DNA from: Jiangella muralis
Lineage (GTDB): Bacteria; Actinomycetota; Actinomycetes; Jiangellales; Jiangellaceae
Reading direction: 5' to 3'
DNA: 64,000 bases
Assembly (NCBI RefSeq): GCF_001270745.1
Contig: NZ_KQ434760.1
Span: forward strand, 4,121 to 68,120
This document shows, piece by piece, positions 58,247 to 64,000 of the stretch. How positions within the stretch are numbered: the first letter of the stretch is position 1; each line of letters opens with the position of its first letter. Below the pieces are notes generated by a model that worked only from the letters and a program-made list of their open reading frames with translations, was not told the DNA's origin and searched no databases. The position numbers and the translations under genes are program-made.

Positions 58247-58252
58247 CGAGTC

Positions 58253-58975
58253 ATGGACAACTCTAGCGGAGTCGGCGTTCTAGACAAGGCGGCACTCGTC
58301 TTGTCCGCCCTCGAGGCGGGCCCGGCCACCCTCGCCAACCTGGTGGCCTCCACCGGACTCGCCCGGCCGACGGCCCACCGTCTCGCCGTTGCGCTGGAGC
58401 ACCACCGGCTCGTCTCCCGCGACCTGCACGGCCGATTCGTCCTGGGGCCACGCCTCGGCGAACTGGCCACCGCCGCAGGTGAGGACCGTCTACTGGCCGC
58501 CGCGGGCCCCGTCCTGGCCCGGCTGCGCGAGGCGACCGGCGAGAGCACGCAGCTCTTCCGCCGCCAGGGCGACCAGCGCATCTGCGTCGCCGGCGCCGAG
58601 CGCCCCAGCGGCCTGCGCGACACCATCCCCGTCGGGGCGACCGTCACCATGCTGGCCGGGTCGGCGGCCCAGGTGCTGCTCGCCTGGGAAGAGCCCGAGC
58701 GCATGCACCGCGGCCTCCAGGGGGCGCGCTTCACCGCGACGATGCTGGCCGCCGTCCGCCGTCGTGGCTGGGCGCAGAGCGTCGGCGAGCGCGAGCCCGG
58801 CGTCGCCTCGGTGTCGGCGCCCATCCGCTCCTCCAGCGGCCGCGTCGTCGCCGCCGTCTCCGTCTCCGGGCCGATCGAGCGGCTCACCCGGCAGCCGGGG
58901 CGCGTGCACGCCCCCGCCGTCCTCGCCGCGGCCGAGCACCTCACCGGCGTGCTGCGAAGCGCCGAGGACGGCTGA
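58253..58975 (+). CDS. ndgR: IclR family regulator, NdgR/AreB type
   Basis: A 240-residue regulator. The winged helix (TLANLVASTGLARPTAHRLA) is followed by an IclR effector domain (SGLRDTIPVGATVTMLAGSA). In Streptomyces NdgR/AreB is divergent from leuCD and regulates leucine and other amino acid genes, the same arrangement as here. ATG 58253 follows the minus-10 by 6 nt. Its 3' end overlaps the convergent MFS gene by 35 bp. Confidence 0.88.
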   Translation: MDNSSGVGVLDKAALVLSALEAGPATLANLVASTGLARPTAHRLAVALEHHRLVSRDLHGRFVLGPRLGELATAAGEDRLLAAAGPVLARLREATGESTQLFRRQGDQRICVAGAERPSGLRDTIPVGATVTMLAGSAAQVLLAWEEPERMHRGLQGARFTATMLAAVRRRGWAQSVGEREPGVASVSAPIRSSSGRVVAAVSVSGPIERLTRQPGRVHAPAVLAAAEHLTGVLRSAEDG

Positions 58976-60089
58976 CGGCGACGGCCGCGGCCACCGTCAC
59001 CAGGGCGGCGCTCACCCACAGCGGCGCCCGGACACCCGCCGTCAGCGCGGCGCCGGCCAGCCAGGGGCCGGCCGCGGCGCCGGCGTTCATCGCCGCCGTC
59101 GCGTAGGCGCCGGCCAGCCGCGGCGCGCCCGTCGCCGCCCGGAGGGCGCGGGCGATCAGCGCCGACCCGACGGCGAACGACAGCGTCCCCTGCACGACCA
59201 GCAGCGCCAGCAGGACCGGCTGACGGTGCGCCAGCAGCGCCGTCAGCATCCAGCCGGCCAGCAGCGCCGTCGTGAGGGCGGCCAGCGCGCGCCGCGGGGC
59301 GGGCCGGTCGGCCACGCGGCCACCGATCGTCACCCCGGCGAACGACCCGAGCCCGAACAGCGCCAGCGCCGGCGGCACCCAGCCGTCGCCGAGGCGCGCG
59401 ACCTCCGTGACCACCGGCGCGAGGTACGTGAACGCGCCGAACGTGGCGGCGTTGACGAGCGCGCCGAGCAGCAGGATCAGCCGGAGCCGGGGACGGCGCA
59501 GGACGGCCAGCTCGGCCCGGGCACCGGTCGCCGCCGGCTGGTCGGCGGGCGCGCGGGGCACGGCCCGGACGATGGCCACGAGCGCCGGCACGCAGGCGGC
59601 GGCGACCGCCCAGAACGGCGCCCGCCAGCCCCATAGCTGGCCGAGCAGCGCTCCGCCCGGCACCCCCGCGATGCAGGCGACCGTCACCCCGCTCAGCAGC
59701 ACCGAGGTCGCCCGCCCGGTGTTCCTGGGCCCCGCCATCGCGGTGGCCGTTCCCAGCGCGACGGCCAGGAACCCGGCGTTCGCCACCGCGGCGACCACGC
59801 GCGTCGCGACCAGCACCCCGTAGCTGCCGGTCGTCGCCGCCACGACATGCACGAGGAGGAAGGCGGACAGGAAGGTCAGCAGCGCCGACCGCGGCGACCA
59901 GCGGCGGCTCAGCAGCGCCATCGCCGGCGCCCCCACGACCATGCCGACGGCGTAGGCGGACGTCAGCGACCCGGCGGCCGCGACGGAGACGGACAGGCCG
60001 GCGGCGATCTGCGGCACCAGGCCGGCCAGCATGAATTCGGACGTGCCCTGGGCGAACACGGCCAGGGCGAGCAGGTAGACGACGGGCAT
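58941..60089 (-). CDS. MFS transporter, Cmx/CmrA chloramphenicol-exporter-like
   Basis: A 382-residue 12-helix MFS protein. The N-terminal FAQGTSEFMLAGLVPQIAAG resembles Cmx/CmrA and DHA1 drug exporters, and GRATSVLLSGVTVACIAGVP contains motif C. Substrate is uncertain and resistance should not be assumed. ATG 60089 has GGAG 7 nt upstream; a GTG at 60101 is possible. A perfect 22-bp palindrome lies ~90 bp upstream. It overlaps the convergent ndgR-like gene by 35 bp. Confidence 0.88.
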   Translation of the reverse strand: MPVVYLLALAVFAQGTSEFMLAGLVPQIAAGLSVSVAAAGSLTSAYAVGMVVGAPAMALLSRRWSPRSALLTFLSAFLLVHVVAATTGSYGVLVATRVVAAVANAGFLAVALGTATAMAGPRNTGRATSVLLSGVTVACIAGVPGGALLGQLWGWRAPFWAVAAACVPALVAIVRAVPRAPADQPAATGARAELAVLRRPRLRLILLLGALVNAATFGAFTYLAPVVTEVARLGDGWVPPALALFGLGSFAGVTIGGRVADRPAPRRALAALTTALLAGWMLTALLAHRQPVLLALLVVQGTLSFAVGSALIARALRAATGAPRLAGAYATAAMNAGAAAGPWLAGAALTAGVRAPLWVSAALVTVAAAVAVSRPRRFAARR

Positions 60090-60180
60090 GACGGACTCCA
60101 CGAGACCCGGAACGGCGATGGACGCGTCTGGCCGGGGTCCGGTGGAGTCTGCGGATGCGAATGCGGGCAGCGTCGAGCCA

Positions 60181-60202
60181 CGCCACCGGCCGGCCGGTGG
60201 CG
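60181..60202. repeat. perfect 22-bp palindrome
   Basis: The 22 bases read identically on both strands: arms CGCCACCGGCC (60181-60191) and GGCCGGTGGCG (60192-60202). It lies between the DUF3800-like stop and the MFS start on the same strand, so it may be a terminator or a strong operator site. Confidence 0.6.
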
Positions 60203-60239
60203 GTTAGCGGGACGCTTCCGGGCTGCGCACGCCGCGAGC

Positions 60240-61232
60240 CTACGGCGCCGGCCGGCCCGCGTGCGACGGGTTTTCCGTCGCCGCCGTCCCGCGCTGGCCG
60301 AGCGCCGCCCAGCTCGCGTCGTCGGCCCAGAGGGAGCCGGGGTCGACGTACGGGCGCAGCAGGCCGGCCAGCTCGGGGTCGTGCGCTCCGGCGAGCTCGT
60401 CCTCGGCGATGCGCCGGGCCACGCCGGCGAGGAAGTCGGCGACCTGCACGCGCGGCTCGGTGATCGAGTCGGCGAAGCGCAGGCCGGCCAGCCGCCCGTT
60501 CAGGGTGCCGAGCGCGGCGATGCGCTCCGGCGTGAGGATCCGCTGCTCGTCGTGCAGGACCCGGACCGGCCGGCCGCCGGAGCTCCAGTGCTCGACCACG
60601 CGGGCGAAGGCGGGCACGAGCGGGTCAAGCGACGGGACCGCGCCGGGCCCGCGGTCGAGCGCGTCGCGCAGGTCCGCGGCCCGTTCCCGACCGGCCAGCA
60701 GGGCGGCCACGACGTCACCGGCCGCGCCGGTCGCCGGCCGCAGCTCCGACACCGCGACGGTGAACGCCGCCGCCGGATCGTCCGGCGCCGGTCGCCGCCC
60801 GGCCGCGCGCAACAGGTCGTTCGACGCCGTCAGGAACGTTGTCCACCGCGCTGTCCCGAACGCGCGCGGCCCGGCCCGGTACAGCGCGGCCGCATCGGCC
60901 TCCGACCCGTCCGCCACCGCCGCCACCACCCGCGTGACCAGCAGGAACGGCTTGTCGACGAGATGGACGTGCGCGCGTCCGGCGATCGGGCCGCCGGCGC
61001 CGAGGAACCACGCCAGCGCGTCGCGGTGCTTGCTGCGCAGCAGGTGGTTGGCCTTGTACTCGACGGCGGGCGAGCGGATGCGGGCGCGCAGTTCGGCCAC
61101 GCATGCCGCCGCCGCGGCGGCGTCGACGCGGACGCTGCCGTAGCCGAAGACGTCGGTGTTGCCGCCGGCGAGCCGCTCTCCCTCGGAGCCGGACTCGTCG
61201 CAGGCGATCTCGACCGCCGCGGACCCGTCCAT
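60240..61232 (-). CDS. DUF3800-like protein
   Basis: A 330-residue soluble protein. The start AVEIACDESGSEGERL matches the DESG motif of DUF3800, a family with an RNase-H-like acidic core found in bacteria and phages. FADSITEPRVQVADFLAG near residue 260 supplies the later acidic residue typical of the family. Function is unproven; nuclease or defence roles are only proposed. TAGGGT lies 8 nt before ATG 61232, a possible leaderless promoter. It is 11 bp downstream of the MFS gene on the same strand. Confidence 0.7.
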   Translation of the reverse strand: MDGSAAVEIACDESGSEGERLAGGNTDVFGYGSVRVDAAAAAACVAELRARIRSPAVEYKANHLLRSKHRDALAWFLGAGGPIAGRAHVHLVDKPFLLVTRVVAAVADGSEADAAALYRAGPRAFGTARWTTFLTASNDLLRAAGRRPAPDDPAAAFTVAVSELRPATGAAGDVVAALLAGRERAADLRDALDRGPGAVPSLDPLVPAFARVVEHWSSGGRPVRVLHDEQRILTPERIAALGTLNGRLAGLRFADSITEPRVQVADFLAGVARRIAEDELAGAHDPELAGLLRPYVDPGSLWADDASWAALGQRGTAATENPSHAGRPAP

Positions 61233-61243
61233 GCGCACCGACC

Positions 61244-62404
61244 CTAGCGCCGTCCCAGCACGGCGACGGCGGCGATCGGCGCCAGGAGCAGGGTCAACGC
61301 CCCCGACAGCACGAGGCCGCCGGTGACCCCGGCCAGTTCGATCAGCGGCCCGCCGGCCAGCAGCCCGAGCGGCGCGGCCACCGTCGCGCCGGTGGTCCAG
61401 AGCGTGACGACCGGCTGGTGCTCGTCGGGTGCCAGCCCGGACTGCACGAAGCAGTACACGACCGGCGTGAACGGCGCCCACACCAGGCCGCCGAGCCCGA
61501 ACACGATCATCGCGACGGTCAGGTCCCCGGTGACGGAGAGCGCGATCGGGCACAGCGCCCACAGCGCGACGATCGCGACGAGGACGTGCCGCTGCGGCAG
61601 GTTGCGCAGCTGGTTCACGAGGGCGGCGCCGACGAACGCGCCGGCGCCCAGCGCGCCCCACAACAGGCCCAGCGCGGACGCCCCGGCGTCGAGCGTCCCG
61701 CGGACGTACAGCGGCAGCGCCACCTCGATCGGCATGTACAGGAAGTTGAAGAAGAACACGACGACCAGCAGCCGTGCGGCGACCGGCCGGCGGCGCAGGA
61801 TCCGCCAGCCCGACTCCCCCGCGACCTGCCGGCGCCGTGGGCGCACGTCCCTCGGCGCCGACAGCAGCACGGCGGCCAGCAGCACCAGTGCCCCGGCGGC
61901 GTCGGCCAGCAGCGCCACCCCGGCGCCGGCGGAGGCGACGACGATGCCGCCCAGCACCGGGCCGACCACGTACAACGCGACCGACGTGTTCAGGCCGAGC
62001 AGCCCGTTGACGGCGAACCTGCCCTCGTCGCCGGCCATCGACGTCGCCAGCAGGCGGCGGCTGCTCGACCCGGCCAGCCGGAACAGCGACCCCACCAGGA
62101 GCCCGCCGATCAGCACCGGCAACGTCAGCCGGTCCGTCACCGCCAGCACGCCGAGCGCCGTGAACGTCACCGCCCGCAGCACGCAGTCGGCGAGCAGCAG
62201 CGTCCGCGGCGGCACCCCGGCCCGGCCCAGCCCGATGACCGACGCCAGGATCGTCGACAGCACGAACGGCGCCGCCGCGACCAGCCCGATGGCGACGGCG
62301 CGCGGCACGCTCCCGTGGATCGACAGCGTCTGCACCGGCATCGCCACCAGCAGCATGCCGGTGCCGGCGCCGGCCAGCAGGTCGCCGGCGAGCAGCCCGG
62401 CCAC
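61244..62404 (-). CDS. MFS transporter
   Basis: A transporter with about 12 hydrophobic segments, 386 residues from GTG 62404. The frame is open further upstream, and the upstream codons (RNRSYREVLRHRG) look like the usual cytoplasmic N-terminus of MFS proteins. A CTG at 62455, overlapping the VOC stop as CTGA, may be the true start. Motif A is not obvious. The VOC and AraC genes lie upstream on the same strand, so co-expression is likely. Substrate unknown. Confidence 0.85.
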   Translation of the reverse strand: MAGLLAGDLLAGAGTGMLLVAMPVQTLSIHGSVPRAVAIGLVAAAPFVLSTILASVIGLGRAGVPPRTLLLADCVLRAVTFTALGVLAVTDRLTLPVLIGGLLVGSLFRLAGSSSRRLLATSMAGDEGRFAVNGLLGLNTSVALYVVGPVLGGIVVASAGAGVALLADAAGALVLLAAVLLSAPRDVRPRRRQVAGESGWRILRRRPVAARLLVVVFFFNFLYMPIEVALPLYVRGTLDAGASALGLLWGALGAGAFVGAALVNQLRNLPQRHVLVAIVALWALCPIALSVTGDLTVAMIVFGLGGLVWAPFTPVVYCFVQSGLAPDEHQPVVTLWTTGATVAAPLGLLAGGPLIELAGVTGGLVLSGALTLLLAPIAAVAVLGRR

Positions 62405-62451
62405 GCCCCGGTGCCGCAGGACCTCGCGGTAGGAGCGGTTGCGCGTCAGGT

Positions 62452-62862
62452 TCAGGACGCCTGGTTGATGCGGATGACGTTGCCCGACGGGTCGCGGAAC
62501 GCGCAGTCGCGGATGCCGTACGGCTGGTCGGTCGGCTCCTGCAACACCTCGGCGCCGCTGGCCTGCAGCCGGTCGAAGACGCCGTCGAGGTCGGGGGTGG
62601 CCAGCGTGAGCGCGCCGTAGGTGCCCTTGGCGATCAGCTCGAGGATGGTGCGGCGCTCGTCGTCGGTGATGCCCGGGTCGGCGGCCGGCGGGTGCAGGAC
62701 GACGGACGTGCCCGGCTGGTTCGGCGGACCGACGGTGAGCCAGCGCATCCCCTCGTAGCCGACGTCCATGCGCAGCTCGAAGCCGAGGACGTCGCGGTAG
62801 AACGCGAGTGCGGCGTCGGGGTCGGTCTGCGGGAGGAACGTGTTGTGGATGGTGATGTCCAT
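62452..62862 (-). CDS. VOC family (glyoxalase-like) protein
   Basis: A 136-residue single-domain VOC protein. IHNTFLPQTDPDAALAFYRD opens the first beta-alpha-beta unit, and ECF-like ends such as YGIRDCAFRDPSGNVIRIN close the second, with metal-site candidates His and Glu. VOC proteins include glyoxalases, dioxygenases and drug-binding proteins. It lies 5 bp downstream of the AraC gene. Possibly used in detoxification with the adjacent exporter (inference). Confidence 0.87.
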   Translation of the reverse strand: MDITIHNTFLPQTDPDAALAFYRDVLGFELRMDVGYEGMRWLTVGPPNQPGTSVVLHPPAADPGITDDERRTILELIAKGTYGALTLATPDLDGVFDRLQASGAEVLQEPTDQPYGIRDCAFRDPSGNVIRINQAS

Positions 62863-62867
62863 GGACG

Positions 62868-63317
<450 letters not shown>

Positions 63318-63403
63318 CCTCAGAATCCTGCCACGCCCGCCCGGCGGCGGCCAGCGGGGAGCCTTCCGCGGCGGCCGGCGCCGGAGGTCCGGACGCCGTC
63401 GAG

Positions 63404-63432
63404 TTGATCTTGATCCGCGGCCGGAGTAAGAT
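63404..63432 (+). promoter_or_regulatory. leaderless promoter of the DUF222 gene
   Basis: TTGATC (63404-63409), a 17-bp spacer and TAAGAT (63427-63432) end 7 nt before ATG 63440. This is the cleanest sigma-70-type promoter in the window, and the transcript should start at the ATG. Confidence 0.7.
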
Positions 63433-63439
63433 CATCTAC

Positions 63440-64000
63440 ATGTTCGAAGAAGCGCTGTCGTCTGCACCGCCACCGGGTATCGACCCGGTGGTGGCGCCGG
63501 ACGCGGTGGCGTGGCCTCCTGAGCTGGACGGCTGGGAGCCGTTCGACCCGGTCGCCGAGATCGACCCGGCGCTGTTGCGAGAGCTACGCACCCAGCAGCC
63601 CGCTCCGTCGATGAGCGAGGCGAGCCAGGGGCCGGCGTTGGCGGAGCTGCTGGCGGTGTTCGACCCGTCGGAGGCCGACACGTACGACCTGGTCGAGGCC
63701 GCGGCCGGATGGGCGCGGCTGACGGCCTGGGCGGCCGCCGGTGAGGCCGCCGCGCTGGCCGAGCTGGCGTCGCGTCCGGAGCTGCGGCCGGGCGCCTCGG
63801 GCCACAGCTCACTGAACCCGGTCACCAACACCGCCGTCGAGCTCGCCGGACGCTGCCAGCTCACCACCCGGCAGGCCGAGAACCAGGTCGGCCACTCCCT
63901 CCAGCTGGTGCAGGACTTCTCGGACACTCACGCGGCGCTCTCGGCCGGCCTGATCGACCTGCGCCGGGCCCGGGTGATCACCGACGAGCTCGGCGGCCAG
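63440..64000 (+). CDS. DUF222-domain protein (probable HNH endonuclease), N-terminal part
   Basis: The first 187 residues of a protein cut by the window end. Segments such as ELAGRCQLTTRQAENQVGHS and AALSAGLIDLRRARVITDEL are typical of the DUF222 domain, which in actinomycetes usually precedes a C-terminal HNH nuclease. The HNH part is outside the window. These proteins are often present in many copies per genome, and their role is unresolved. The start is ATG 63440, 7 nt after TAAGAT. An acidic, Pro-rich first ~50 residues precede the domain. Confidence 0.85.
   Translation, partial: MFEEALSSAPPPGIDPVVAPDAVAWPPELDGWEPFDPVAEIDPALLRELRTQQPAPSMSEASQGPALAELLAVFDPSEADTYDLVEAAAGWARLTAWAAAGEAAALAELASRPELRPGASGHSSLNPVTNTAVELAGRCQLTTRQAENQVGHSLQLVQDFSDTHAALSAGLIDLRRARVITDELGGQ

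Noticed and set aside
58941-60089. Chloramphenicol resistance gene
   Set aside because: Only family resemblance to Cmx/CmrA is visible; substrate cannot be read from sequence.

Overview
The window is a high-GC, gene-dense bacterial chromosome segment. Its gene order is that of Actinomycetota (actinomycetes): sepIVA-DUF177-rpmF-rnc-mutM-smc-ftsY, recG next to a DAK2/FakA-like gene and rpmB, thiL and ddl, gpsA-plsC-cofC, and a lysine-tailed HU protein beside leuD-leuC and a divergent IclR regulator of the NdgR type. A cysteine-free bL32, the F420 gene cofC and several candidate leaderless promoters agree with this. My impression is of a Jiangella-like actinomycete, but the genus cannot be fixed by reading alone. 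No tRNA, rRNA, CRISPR array, insertion sequence or prophage structural gene was seen.

Layout. 1-5 kb: end of an alpha/beta hydrolase, a histidine phosphatase, an ABC exporter pair, an aminoglycoside-phosphotransferase-like gene with a probable 5' frameshift, and a secreted glycerophosphodiester phosphodiesterase. 5-9.5 kb: a 1433-residue secreted subtilase ending in about ten Asp-box repeats, divergent from a two-domain regulator. 10.5-21 kb: an accessory run with a metallo-beta-lactamase-fold hydrolase, an AlkB homologue behind a near-consensus LexA box, an ArsR-SRPBCC fusion coupled to a RibD_C protein, an ECF42-type sigma factor locus (sigma factor, DGPF protein, two tandem RibD_C paralogues), an MFS/TetR pair, a LysG/LysE pair and a SARP-type regulator.

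21.7-28.9 kb: a tight minus-strand operon of five proteins plus one small upstream ORF that match no pathway I can name. It holds two proteins with an acidic SPF-bearing N-terminal tail (one with an OmpA-like domain but no signal peptide), a HExxH metalloprotease-like protein and two unrecognised proteins. A histidine kinase/response regulator pair lies upstream and the SARP gene downstream on the same strand. This is the best candidate here for an undescribed system.

30.9-58.2 kb: MMPL transporter, a small AT-richer island with a 44-residue ORF, then core genes for chromosome and envelope biology (ftsY, smc, mutM, rnc, rpmF, sepIVA, coaD, rsmD, corA, recG, rpmB, thiL, ddl, gpsA, plsC, cofC, HU-like, leuDC). 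Several RNA hairpins lie at convergent gene ends and in front of smc and the HU gene. 58.2-64 kb: ndgR-type IclR, two MFS transporters, a DUF3800-like protein, a VOC protein, an AraC regulator and the start of a DUF222 protein cut by the window end.

Recurrent features are minus-10 hexamers (often TAGCGT) 6-7 nt before a start codon, which indicate leaderless transcripts, and convergent gene pairs whose 3' ends overlap.
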